Assembly (NCBI GenBank): GCA_014376425.1 | Contig: JACMRO010000514.1 | Location: 1 to 32,238 of the forward strand | DNA length: 32,238 nucleotides | Origin: Rubritepida sp. | GTDB taxonomy: Bacteria; Pseudomonadota; Alphaproteobacteria; Acetobacterales; Acetobacteraceae | Direction of reading: 5' to 3' | Shown: positions 7,424 to 14,917 of the stretch, piece after piece | Position numbering within the stretch: position 1 is the first letter of the stretch | Layout: each line of letters opens with the position of its first letter | Notes under the pieces: model-generated | Databases searched by the model: none | What the model was told of the DNA's origin: nothing | The model's input: only the letters and a program-made list of their open reading frames with translations | Position numbers and translations under genes: made by a program

Positions 7424-8638
7424 ATGCCCGAAGATTTCCACCGCATCCGCCGCCTGCCGCCCTATGTCTTCGCCGAGGTCAATGCGGCCAAGGCGAAAGC
7501 CCGCGGCGCCGCCGAGGACATCGTGGATCTGGGCATGGGCAACCCCGACAGCCCGACGCCGCCGCACATCGTGGCCAAGCTGATCGAGGCGGTGCAGGAC
7601 CCGCGCACCCATCGCTACAGCACCTCGAAGGGCATCCCCGGCCTGCGCCGCGCCCAGGCCGGCTATTACGAACGCCGCTTCGGCGTGAAGCTGGACCCGG
7701 AGACCGAAATCGTCGCCACCCTGGGCAGCAAGGAGGGCCTGGCCAACCTGGCGCAGGCCATCTCCAGCCCCGGCGACACCATCCTGGTGCCCAACCCGTC
7801 CTACCCGATCCATCAATTCGGCTTCATCATCGCCGGCGCCTCCGCGCGCACCATTCCCTACACGCCCGATGACGCGATGCTGCGCGCGATCGAGACCGCG
7901 GTGCGCCACTCGGTGCCCAAGCCCACCGCGGTGATCGTGAACTTTCCGTCCAACCCGACTGCCCTGCTGGCGACGCGTGAGTTTTACAAGGAACTGGTCG
8001 CGCTCTGCCTGAAGCATGAGCTCTTCATCCTCAGCGACCTGGCCTATGCGGAGCTGTATTTCGACGACAACAATCCGCCGCCCTCGGTGCTGGAAATCCC
8101 GCGCGCCAAGGAGGTCACGGTCGAATTCACCTCGATGAGCAAGACCTACAATATGCCGGGCTGGCGCATGGGCTTCGCGGTCGGCAATGCACGGCTGATC
8201 TCGGCGCTGGCACGGGTGAAGTCGTATCTCGACTATGGCGCCTTCACGCCCATCCAGGTCGCCGCGACGGCGGCGCTCAACGGGCCGCAGGATTGTGTGG
8301 CCGAGATGCGCAACCTCTACCGCGAACGCCGCGACGTCATGATCAAGGGCCTGCACGCGGCCGGTTGGGAGGTGCCCAGCCCAGCTGGTTCGATGTTCGC
8401 CTGGGCGCCGATCCCCGAGCGCTTCGCGCATCTGGGCAGCGTGGGCTTCTCGAAGCTGCTGCTGGAGAAAGCGCGGGTGGCCGTGGCCCCGGGCCTGGGC
8501 TTCGGCGAGCATGGCGACGGGCATGTTCGCATCGCGCTGGTCGAGAACAACCATCGCATCCGCCAGGCGCTGCGCGGCATCAGGACCTTCCTGGCCGGCG
8601 ACAACGCGGCGCCCGTCGAAGAAATGTCCGAGGCATGA
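7424..8638 (+). CDS. Class I/II PLP aminotransferase (AlaC / LL-DAP-aminotransferase-like)
   Basis: A 404-residue fold-type I aminotransferase. Landmarks are LGMGNPDSPTPPHIV near the N-terminus (36-50), GSKEGLANLAQ (101-111), NFPSNPTA (173-180), and the PLP lysine K240 in SMSKTYNMPGWRMGF. The annotation most often given to this group is LL-diaminopimelate aminotransferase or glutamate-pyruvate aminotransferase AlaC; from sequence alone the amino donor cannot be fixed. Its ATGA overlap with homoserine dehydrogenase means the two are translated together, which argues for a role in aspartate-family or alanine/threonine/methionine amino acid metabolism. The ATG at 7424 has only a weak GAAG upstream. 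The conserved order with hom, glpX and recJ supports an ancestral, housekeeping role. Confidence 0.93.
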   Translation: MPEDFHRIRRLPPYVFAEVNAAKAKARGAAEDIVDLGMGNPDSPTPPHIVAKLIEAVQDPRTHRYSTSKGIPGLRRAQAGYYERRFGVKLDPETEIVATLGSKEGLANLAQAISSPGDTILVPNPSYPIHQFGFIIAGASARTIPYTPDDAMLRAIETAVRHSVPKPTAVIVNFPSNPTALLATREFYKELVALCLKHELFILSDLAYAELYFDDNNPPPSVLEIPRAKEVTVEFTSMSKTYNMPGWRMGFAVGNARLISALARVKSYLDYGAFTPIQVAATAALNGPQDCVAEMRNLYRERRDVMIKGLHAAGWEVPSPAGSMFAWAPIPERFAHLGSVGFSKLLLEKARVAVAPGLGFGEHGDGHVRIALVENNHRIRQALRGIRTFLAGDNAAPVEEMSEA

Positions 8639-9927
8639 GCAAGCCGCTTTCGGTCGGCATCGCCGGCCTGGGCACCGTCGGCGCCGGGGTGGCCAAGCTG
8701 CTGCGCGACAATGCGGGCATCATCGCCGCGCGCGCCGGCCGGCCTATCGTGGTGACGGCGGTGTCTTCGCGCGACCGCGCGAAGGATCGCGGTTTGGCCA
8801 TGGCGGCGCTGCGCTGGCATGAGGACGCGGTGGCGCGGGCCCCCGATGCCGCCGTCGATGTGGTTGTGGAAGCTATCGGCGGCAGCGAAGGGCCAGCCCG
8901 CTCGCTGGTCGAGGCCACGCTGGCCGCGGGCAAGCCCGTAGTCACCGCCAACAAGGCGCTGCTGGCACTGCATGGCCGGGCGCTGGCCGCGCTGGCCGAA
9001 CAGCATGGCGTGGCGCTGGGCTTCGAGGCGGCGGTGGCCGGCGGCATCCCCGCCATCAAGGCGCTGCGCGAGGGCCTGGCCGCCAATCAGATCCGCCGCG
9101 TGGCCGGCATCCTCAATGGCACCTGCAACTACATCCTGACCGAAATGCGCGTCCGCGGCCTTCCCTTCGCCGAGGTGCTTCACCAGGCGCAGGCGCTGGG
9201 CTACGCCGAGGCCGACCCGTCCTTCGACATCGACGGGGTGGACGCCGCGCACAAGCTGGCCATCCTGGCCGCGCTGGCCTTCAACCGGCCGGTGGATTTC
9301 AGTGAACTCCATGTCGAGGGCATCCGCGACATCTCGGCCGTGGACATCGCGATGGCCGAGGCGCTGGGCTACCGCATCAAGCTGCTGGGAATCGCCGAAC
9401 GCACCGATGCCGGCGTCTCGGCCCGCGTCCATCCCTGCATGGTGCCGGTGGATGCGCCGATCGCACGTGTCGATGGCGTGTTCAACGCCGTGGTGGCGGA
9501 GGGCGACGCGGTCGGCCGGGTGATGCTGGAAGGCCGCGGCGCCGGCGCCGGCCCCACCGCCAGCGCGGTGGTGGCCGACCTGATCGACATCGCGCGGGGC
9601 CGCTTCTCGCCGGTGTGGGGCGCCGATACGGCCGCGCTGAATGCGGCCGTGGCGCTGCCGATGCACCAGCACCGTGGCGCCTACTACCTGCGGCTGATGG
9701 TGCTGGACCGGCCCGGCGTCATCGCCGACGTTACCGCCGTGCTGCGCGACGCCGCGATCAGCCTCGAATCCATGTTGCAGCGCGGCCGCGCCCCTGCCGG
9801 CGCGGTACCGGTGGTGCTGACCACACATGAATGCGGCGAGGCCGCGATGCAGGCGGCGCTCGCCCGCCTGGCCGCACTGGATTCGGTGCTGGAGAAGCCC
9901 GCCCTGATCCGCATCGAAACCCTGTGA
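8635..9927 (+). CDS. hom: Homoserine dehydrogenase
   Basis: A 430-residue protein reducing L-aspartate semialdehyde to homoserine with NAD(P)H, the branch point toward threonine and methionine. It has an N-terminal Rossmann motif GIAGLGTVGAG (8-18), the substrate domain blocks VVTANKALLA, LNGTCNYILTEM and GYAEADPSFDIDGVDAAHKL, and a C-terminal ACT domain beginning RLMVLDRPGVIADVTAVLRD, which usually gives threonine feedback control. The length is that of the ACT-containing monofunctional form, with no aspartokinase fusion. The start ATG overlaps the aminotransferase stop as ATGA. The same open frame extends far upstream inside the aminotransferase gene, but that part has no family similarity. 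glpX follows 13 bp downstream. Confidence 0.97.
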   Translation: MSKPLSVGIAGLGTVGAGVAKLLRDNAGIIAARAGRPIVVTAVSSRDRAKDRGLAMAALRWHEDAVARAPDAAVDVVVEAIGGSEGPARSLVEATLAAGKPVVTANKALLALHGRALAALAEQHGVALGFEAAVAGGIPAIKALREGLAANQIRRVAGILNGTCNYILTEMRVRGLPFAEVLHQAQALGYAEADPSFDIDGVDAAHKLAILAALAFNRPVDFSELHVEGIRDISAVDIAMAEALGYRIKLLGIAERTDAGVSARVHPCMVPVDAPIARVDGVFNAVVAEGDAVGRVMLEGRGAGAGPTASAVVADLIDIARGRFSPVWGADTAALNAAVALPMHQHRGAYYLRLMVLDRPGVIADVTAVLRDAAISLESMLQRGRAPAGAVPVVLTTHECGEAAMQAALARLAALDSVLEKPALIRIETL

Positions 9928-9940
9928 GGAGCCTACGCCC

Positions 9941-10942
9941 ATGACCCCCAATGACGGCCAGGTCACCGACCGCAACCTTGCACTCGAACTCGTGCGCGTC
10001 TCCGAGGCCGCGGCGCTGGCCGCCAGCAACTGGGTCGGCAAGGGTGATAAGAACGCCGCCGACGGCGCCGCCGTGGAAGCCATGCGGCGCGCCTTCGACA
10101 CGGTGGCGATCGACGGCACCGTGGTGATCGGCGAGGGCGAGATGGACGAGGCACCGATGCTGTTCATCGGCGAGAAGGTCGGCATCTTCGGCAAGTCCGG
10201 CGGCGGACCTAAGATGGACATCGCGGTGGACCCGCTCGAGGGCACAAGCCTCACCGCCAAGGGCGGGCCCAATGCCATGACGACGGTGGCGCTCGCGGAA
10301 AAGGGCGGCTTCCTCAACGCGCCCGACATCTACATGGACAAGCTGGCGATCGGGCCCGGCCTGCCTGACGACATCGTGTCGCTCGATGCCACGATGGAGC
10401 AGAACCTGCGCGAGCTGGCGCGGGCGAAAAAGTGCCAGATCGGCGACCTCACCGTCTGCATGCTGGACCGTGACCGGCACAGGGAGCTGATCCGCGCCTG
10501 CCGCGCCGCTGGTGCGCGCATCATGCTGATCCCCGATGGCGACGTCTCGGGCGTCGTCGCCGTCAGCCAGCCCGACGCGGGGGTGGACATGTATGTCGGC
10601 TGGGGTGGCGCGCCCGAGGGCGTACTGGCGGCCGCCGCGCTGCGCTGCATCGGCGGCCAGATGTATGGCCGGCTCATCTACGAGGATGACAGCCAGATCG
10701 AGCGTGCGAAGTCGATGGGCATCAGCGATCCGAACAAGATCTTCCGGCTAGAGGAGATGGCGCGGGGCAACGTGATGTTCGCCGCCACGGGCGTGACGAC
10801 AGGGCCGATGCTGAAGGGCGTGCGGCGCTTCGGTGGCGGGGCCTACACCCATTCGATTGTGATGCGCAGCAAGTCGGGCACGGTGCGCTACATCGAGGGG
10901 CACCATAATTTCGCGCTGAAGCCCGCCGCATTTGTTGCCTGA
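9941..10942 (+). CDS. glpX: Fructose-1,6-bisphosphatase, class II
   Basis: A 333-residue GlpX-type phosphatase that converts fructose-1,6-bisphosphate to fructose-6-phosphate in gluconeogenesis; some alphaproteobacterial members also act on sedoheptulose-1,7-bisphosphate. The family blocks seen are WVGKGDKNAADGAAVEAMR (31-49), the metal-binding stretch IGEGEMDEAPM (63-73), and DPLEGTSLTAKGGPNA (97-112), whose Asp and Glu bind the metals. Near the C-terminus are FAATGVTTGPMLKGV and VMRSKSGTVRYIEGHHN. The start is secure, with GAGGAG 8 bases before the ATG. It follows hom in the same direction and overlaps the TTG start of recJ by a few bases. No odd features are seen. Confidence 0.97.
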   Translation: MTPNDGQVTDRNLALELVRVSEAAALAASNWVGKGDKNAADGAAVEAMRRAFDTVAIDGTVVIGEGEMDEAPMLFIGEKVGIFGKSGGGPKMDIAVDPLEGTSLTAKGGPNAMTTVALAEKGGFLNAPDIYMDKLAIGPGLPDDIVSLDATMEQNLRELARAKKCQIGDLTVCMLDRDRHRELIRACRAAGARIMLIPDGDVSGVVAVSQPDAGVDMYVGWGGAPEGVLAAAALRCIGGQMYGRLIYEDDSQIERAKSMGISDPNKIFRLEEMARGNVMFAATGVTTGPMLKGVRRFGGGAYTHSIVMRSKSGTVRYIEGHHNFALKPAAFVA

Positions 10943-12707
10943 AGCTGCCCTGGGCGTCGCCCCCAGCGCCACCGGCCGGAACTGGGCCTGGCGGCAGGGG
11001 GACGAGCGCGCCGGGCTGATGCTGGCGCAGCGGCTGGAACTGCCCGAGCTGGTTGGCCGGCTGCTGGCCGGGCGCGGCGTCTGCGCCGATACCGCGGCGC
11101 ACTACCTCACGCCCACGCTGCGCGCGCTGATGCCCGACCCGCATTCGATGCGGGACATGGAGGCGGCAGCGCACCGCCTGGCCGACGCGGCCCGGCGCGG
11201 CGAAACGGTTGCGGTGTTCGCCGATTACGATGTGGACGGGGCCTGTTCGGGCGCGCTGATGGTGGAGGGGCTGAGCCGGCTGGGCTGCACCGTGCGCCAC
11301 TACGTGCCCGACCGGCTGCGCGAGGGCTATGGCCCCAATCCTACAGCGATCGCCGCACTCTGCGCCGCCGGCGCCACGCTGATCGTCTGCGTCGATTGCG
11401 GTATCGCCGCGCATGAAGCGCTGGCGGCGGCCGGCAGTGTGGATGTGGTCGTCCTGGACCACCACAAATGCGAGGGCGCGCCGCCGCCGGTGCTGGCCGC
11501 GGTCAACCCCAACCGGCTGGATTGCGACAGCGGGCTGGGCCAGCTCTGCGCCGCCGGCGTGGCTTTCCTGGCGCTGGTGGCGACGCATCGGGTGTTGCGA
11601 CAGCAAGGGTTCTTTGCCGCCCGGGCCGAGCCCGACCTGATGGCCGCACTGGATCTGGTGGCGCTGGCCAGCGTCTGCGACGTGGTGCCGCTGACCGGGC
11701 TCAACCGGGCGCTGGTGACGCAGGGCTTGAAGGTCATGGCGCGCGGCGCGCGGCCGGGCATCGGGGCCTTGCTGGCGGTGGCCGCCGCCCGCGGCGAACT
11801 GTCGGCGATGACGCTGGGCTTCACTCTGGGCCCACGCATCAATGCCGGCGGCCGAATCGCCGAGCCGGACCTTGGCCTGCGCCTGCTACTGGCCGACGCG
11901 GACGAGGCGCGCGCCATCGCCGAGCGGCTGGACGCGGTGAACCGCCGCCGGCAGGAGGTCGAGGCGGGTGTGCTGGACGATGCGCTGGCGCAGGGGGCGG
12001 CGCAGTTTGCGGCGGGCCATGGCGTGCTGCTGGTGGCGGGGGCCGGCTGGCACCCGGGCGTGGTCGGCATCGTCGCCGCGCGCCTGAAGGAGAAGTTCAA
12101 CCGTCCGGCGCTGGTGGCGGGCATGTCGGATGGGGTGGCAAAGGGCTCAGGCCGCAGCGTGGCCGGGCATGATCTGGGGGCGGCGGTGATCTACGCCCGG
12201 GCGAAAGGCCTGCTGCTGACCGGCGGCGGGCACGCCATGGCGGCCGGCTTCTCTTGTGCCGAGGGCGCATTGCCGGCCTTCCACGCGCTGCTGGAGGAGC
12301 GGTTGGAGGGCGCCCGCGCTCTGCCGGCCGCCGGCGCGCTGGTGCTGGACGGGGCCATGACGATCCGCGCCGCGACGGTCGAGATGGCCGGCCATGTCGA
12401 CCGCCTGGCCCCCTTCGGCGCAGGCAATGACGAGCCGGTCTTTGCCCTGCCCCGCGCGCGGGTGGTGAAGGCCGACCGCGTCGGCGCCAGCGGCAGCACT
12501 GTCAGCGCCTGGCTGGAGGGCGAAGATGGCGCGCGGCTGAAGGCGGTGTGCTTCCGCGCCAAGGATGGCCCGCTGGCGGCGTTGCTGCTGGGGCCGCGCG
12601 GCGTGCCGCTGCACCTAGCCGGACATTTGCGGGCGGACCGGTGGAATGACCGGGTGACGGCGGGGTTCCAGATCGTGGATGGTGCGACGGCGCGGGATGC
12701 GCCTTGA
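10932..12707 (+). CDS. recJ: Single-stranded-DNA-specific exonuclease RecJ
   Basis: A 591-residue DHH-family 5'-3' single-strand DNA exonuclease acting in RecF-pathway recombination and mismatch and base-excision repair. The DHH motifs are present: FADYDVDGACSGAL (96-109), VDCGIAAHEAL, LDHHK (DHH at 176-178) and the LVALASVCDVVPL block. The DHHA1 part has GPRINAGGRIA, GWHPGVVGIVAARL and GGGHAMAAGF, and the OB domain follows from about residue 470. The start is a TTG at 10932 (or the next TTG at 10935) overlapping the end of glpX; the family's N-terminal LGV..SATGRNW segment follows at once, and no ATG fits. Translation is therefore probably coupled to glpX. All catalytic motifs appear intact. 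Confidence 0.95.
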   Translation: MLPEAALGVAPSATGRNWAWRQGDERAGLMLAQRLELPELVGRLLAGRGVCADTAAHYLTPTLRALMPDPHSMRDMEAAAHRLADAARRGETVAVFADYDVDGACSGALMVEGLSRLGCTVRHYVPDRLREGYGPNPTAIAALCAAGATLIVCVDCGIAAHEALAAAGSVDVVVLDHHKCEGAPPPVLAAVNPNRLDCDSGLGQLCAAGVAFLALVATHRVLRQQGFFAARAEPDLMAALDLVALASVCDVVPLTGLNRALVTQGLKVMARGARPGIGALLAVAAARGELSAMTLGFTLGPRINAGGRIAEPDLGLRLLLADADEARAIAERLDAVNRRRQEVEAGVLDDALAQGAAQFAAGHGVLLVAGAGWHPGVVGIVAARLKEKFNRPALVAGMSDGVAKGSGRSVAGHDLGAAVIYARAKGLLLTGGGHAMAAGFSCAEGALPAFHALLEERLEGARALPAAGALVLDGAMTIRAATVEMAGHVDRLAPFGAGNDEPVFALPRARVVKADRVGASGSTVSAWLEGEDGARLKAVCFRAKDGPLAALLLGPRGVPLHLAGHLRADRWNDRVTAGFQIVDGATARDAP

Positions 12708-12714
12708 GCAACAC

Positions 12715-12739
12715 GCGGGATTGACCGGCGCCGTCCCGC
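12715..12739 (+). terminator. Weak hairpin after recJ
   Basis: GCGGGA (12715-12720) can pair with TCCCGC (12734-12739) across a 13-base loop. There is no T-run, so it is at best a weak or Rho-assisted terminator, and it overlaps the proposed tRNA promoter. Confidence 0.25.
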
Positions 12740-12749
12740 CGCGTAATTC
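12721..12749 (+). promoter_or_regulatory. Candidate tRNA-Glu promoter
   Basis: TTGACC (12721-12726), 5/6 to a -35 box, is followed after exactly 17 bp by TAATTC (12744-12749), a poor -10. The predicted start would fall about 6 bases before the mature tRNA. Spacing and the -35 box favour it; the -10 box does not. Confidence 0.35.
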
Positions 12750-12761
12750 GCGCGTCAGGTC

Positions 12762-12836
12762 GGCCCGTTCGTCTATCGGTTAGGACACGGCTCTTTCACA
12801 GCTGAAAGGCGGGTTCGATTCCCGCACGGGTCACCA
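12762..12836 (+). tRNA. tRNA-Glu, anticodon UUC
   Basis: A 75-nt cloverleaf including an encoded CCA end. The acceptor stem pairs GGCCCGT with ACGGGTC, with one G-U pair at position 2-71. The anticodon stem CGGCT/AGCTG encloses loop CTTTCAC, giving anticodon TTC, which decodes GAA/GAG. The T-arm reads GCGGGTTCGATTCCCGC, with the invariant GTTCGATTC. The D-loop has the usual GGTTAGGA. The gene sits 54 bp after recJ and 22 bp before the stop of a convergent dioxygenase gene. The 3' ends of tRNA genes are frequent integration sites, which makes the foreign-looking two-gene cassette behind it notable. Confidence 0.97.
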
Positions 12837-12858
12837 CTTGCATTTCTGCTCAGCCTCA

Positions 12859-13665
12859 TCAGCCGCGCGGTACAGCCACATTCTCCCTTAGCAGGGCCTC
12901 AAGCAACGCGTCCGGAAGAGGCCCCGCCGGCGAAGCCCGGCGGTGCCGGGCCGCCAGCTCGAAATCGCAGTATTCCTGGGTGTCTGCCGCGTCACTGCCG
13001 TAGGTAAAGAAGATGGAGAGCTTCTCAACGCGGCGGCGAAGGTGCGAATAGGCCGTGCGCAGGCGCGTCGCAGGCTTCGTCAGCCATGATCGCCCGGCGG
13101 CCTTCAGAAGGGGTGCCTCAAGCCCATCGGCAAACTGGCCGGCGTGGGTCAGTCGCACATCGAACAGCACGATGTCGCCACGGCTCGTCGACACATGGCG
13201 CACGGCCCCCTGGTCCAGCGCCCGGTGGTGCTGCGATCCCAATCGGACGCTCAGCCCGTCACGCGTCGGATGATCCTGCAGGTACACGCCCACGCGAATG
13301 ACGCTGCAGTCGGGCCAAGCGGTCCAGTCGCCCCGGAAGCAACCCCCGCTGCCTTCGCTGGTGTCCTTGTGCCACCAGCTCAACATGTCCTTGTGTGCGT
13401 CGGAGTTGCCGGTGAAGACGGGCTGACGACCCCCGGAGAGGTCGCGAAGCGCGGCCAGGATGCCTGGATGCGCGTAAAGCCACGCCAGTTCGGGTATGGC
13501 CACCGCCGCGTTGGGCTGATGCAGGCCCAGCCCCACCGGCCGCCCGGAGGTTGCGAAATGACGAAGCAGTGCCGCACGCAGGCAGTCGATCTCACCTGCT
13601 TGCAATATCTGAGGAAGCACCGCGTACCTGTGCTGCCGGTAGTGGGACTGCAATGGCGTCTCCAT
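12859..13665 (-). CDS. Phytanoyl-CoA dioxygenase (PhyH) family protein
   Basis: A 268-residue protein resembling PhyH-type Fe(II)/2-oxoglutarate-dependent oxygenases. The jelly-roll metal triad can be placed as H99 and D101 in WWHKDT and H174 in DVRLTHAGQ. The strand between them, VGVYLQDHPTRDGLSVRLGS (126-145), matches the family's typical product-entry strand, although the usual PGSH is here LGSQHH. The N-terminal segment (SHYRQHRYAVLPQIL) is the common start of these proteins. Such enzymes hydroxylate lipids, antibiotics or other small molecules; the substrate here is unknown. The ATG at 13665 lies one base after the stop of the upstream glycosyltransferase (TGAcATG), so the two are surely co-expressed. 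This suggests modification of a surface glycan, lipid or secondary metabolite; that is inference. Confidence 0.82.
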   Translation of the reverse strand: METPLQSHYRQHRYAVLPQILQAGEIDCLRAALLRHFATSGRPVGLGLHQPNAAVAIPELAWLYAHPGILAALRDLSGGRQPVFTGNSDAHKDMLSWWHKDTSEGSGGCFRGDWTAWPDCSVIRVGVYLQDHPTRDGLSVRLGSQHHRALDQGAVRHVSTSRGDIVLFDVRLTHAGQFADGLEAPLLKAAGRSWLTKPATRLRTAYSHLRRRVEKLSIFFTYGSDAADTQEYCDFELAARHRRASPAGPLPDALLEALLRENVAVPRG

Positions 13666-13666
13666 G

Positions 13667-14860
13667 TCAGGTGGCCCGCCAGGCGCCGAGACAGTCGCGG
13701 ACAGCCGCCATGTGAAGCCTGGTCGTTCCGTCCCAGGTGAACCGTTCGGCGTGTCGGCGCGTCGCGGCGCGGTCTGGCGGGTCGGTGAAGAGCCGCGTCA
13801 ACGCCTCCGCGACCGCGCCGGCGGTGCGCCCGGCAATGAGACGCCCCGCCTCGGGCACGGTGATGACCTCGGGGGTGCCCCATACGGCGGTTGCGGCCAC
13901 CGGGGTACCACAGGCCATGGCTTCGAGAAGAACGTTGGCGATGCCCTCCCTGTCTGAGCAGTTGAGCAGCACGTCGGCGCCTCCCATGAACGCTGCAAGC
14001 TGGTCCTGTGCCATCACCCCGGTGAAGCTTACCCTGTCCGCCATCCCGAGGGTGCGAGCGAGCTTCTGCAGGCGGCACATTTCCGGCCCTTCGCCGATGA
14101 CGATCAACCTGGCGTCCGGCATCCCCGCCACCGCCTCGATCGCGAGATGATGGCCCTTGCGGGGAATGAGGTGCCCCACCGAGAGGACGATGCGGTCCAC
14201 CCAGCCCTGGCTTGCTCGGAACCCGGCACGGTCGCGCAGCGGCTTGAACAGATCGGTGTCGACCCCGTGCGGCACGACCCGGATGCGTTGGCGATCGATC
14301 CCGATGCGCGCCATCTCGTCGCGCAGCGCGGCACAGACGGCGGTGAGCCCGACCGCATGCTCTGCAGCCCAGCGGATTTGCCAGCGGGGAATGGTAAAAC
14401 TCGGCAGCAGACTGACGTCGCTGCCCAAGGCTGAGAGGATGACCGGCTTGCGGAACAGTACCCCCAGCATCGCGGCCGCCACCCCGTCGGGATACAGGTA
14501 GTAGGCGTCGATGAGATCAAAATCAAACCCTGACCGCCGCAAGGCGACGAGGTGCGGCACCAGCCGAGCCAGCAGCAGGAGAGGCGCCAGGCTCATGCCA
14601 AACTTTGGCAGGACAAGGTACCGCGGATGGGACGTGGCGATACCGTGCGGCGTCGAGGTAGCGGGTACCGTTGCGTAGCGGCTGTAGCCGGGAAACATGC
14701 GCGTCCGCCAGGGGAAATACGGGACGGGCGCGACGACGCGAAGCTCGACGCCTGGGTGCTCAACAAGCGACGCCAGACGATTGAGCAGGAACACACCGTG
14801 GTGCGGTTGGGCGACACTGGGAAAGATTGTCGTCAGCGACAGAATGCGCGCCCGGTCCAT
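13667..14860 (-). CDS. Glycosyltransferase family 4 (GT-B fold)
   Basis: A 397-residue GT4-type glycosyltransferase. The N-terminal half has HHGVFLLNRLASL and DLIDAYYLYPDGVAAAML. The C-terminal donor-binding half starts near VLSVGHLIPRKGHHLAIEAV (225-244), followed by LIVIGEGPE, VSFTGVMAQDQLAAFM and the EX7E signature in DREGIANVLLEAMACGTPV (E305, E313). These enzymes move a sugar from a nucleotide sugar to a lipid, glycan or small-molecule acceptor at the cytoplasmic face of the membrane; neither partner can be named. No polysaccharide cluster surrounds it. The ATG at 14860 has no Shine-Dalgarno sequence, but a perfect TATAAT ends 5 bases before it, so a leaderless transcript is likely. It heads the two-gene cassette with the PhyH-like protein. 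Confidence 0.92.
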   Translation of the reverse strand: MDRARILSLTTIFPSVAQPHHGVFLLNRLASLVEHPGVELRVVAPVPYFPWRTRMFPGYSRYATVPATSTPHGIATSHPRYLVLPKFGMSLAPLLLLARLVPHLVALRRSGFDFDLIDAYYLYPDGVAAAMLGVLFRKPVILSALGSDVSLLPSFTIPRWQIRWAAEHAVGLTAVCAALRDEMARIGIDRQRIRVVPHGVDTDLFKPLRDRAGFRASQGWVDRIVLSVGHLIPRKGHHLAIEAVAGMPDARLIVIGEGPEMCRLQKLARTLGMADRVSFTGVMAQDQLAAFMGGADVLLNCSDREGIANVLLEAMACGTPVAATAVWGTPEVITVPEAGRLIAGRTAGAVAEALTRLFTDPPDRAATRRHAERFTWDGTTRLHMAAVRDCLGAWRAT

Positions 14861-14865
14861 GCATG

Positions 14866-14871
14866 ATTATA
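14866..14871 (-). promoter_or_regulatory. Consensus -10 box of the glycosyltransferase cassette
   Basis: The minus strand reads TATAAT, an exact -10 consensus in very GC-rich DNA. The A of the ATG at 14860 is the sixth base after the box, where transcription would normally begin, so the mRNA would be leaderless. No good -35 box is seen 16-18 bp upstream (CAACTT at 17). Confidence 0.45.
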
Positions 14872-14895
14872 AATCCGGGTCTCACAAGAAGTTGC

Positions 14896-14917
14896 TAACG
14901 CCGCGACGACGGCGTTA
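14896..14917 (-). terminator. Hairpin at the end of the TTT operon
   Basis: TAACGCCG (14896-14903) and CGGCGTTA (14910-14917) form a perfect 8-bp stem with a 6-base loop. On the minus strand the first arm contains the TAA stop of the solute receptor gene. The sequence after it is GCAACTTCTTGTG, only moderately T-rich, so termination may need Rho. It would insulate the operon from the glycosyltransferase promoter. Confidence 0.45.

Noticed and set aside
7148..10329. Long minus-strand open frames of 468 and 670 codons opposite the aminotransferase, hom and glpX genes
   Set aside because: Compositionally biased antisense frames with no motifs, and the plus-strand genes are unmistakable.
14871..14885. 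Possible attachment-site repeat of the tRNA-Glu 3' end behind the GT4/PhyH cassette
   Set aside because: CCGGGTCTCAC resembles CGGGTCACCA only in a few bases with an indel; no convincing direct repeat and no integrase gene.
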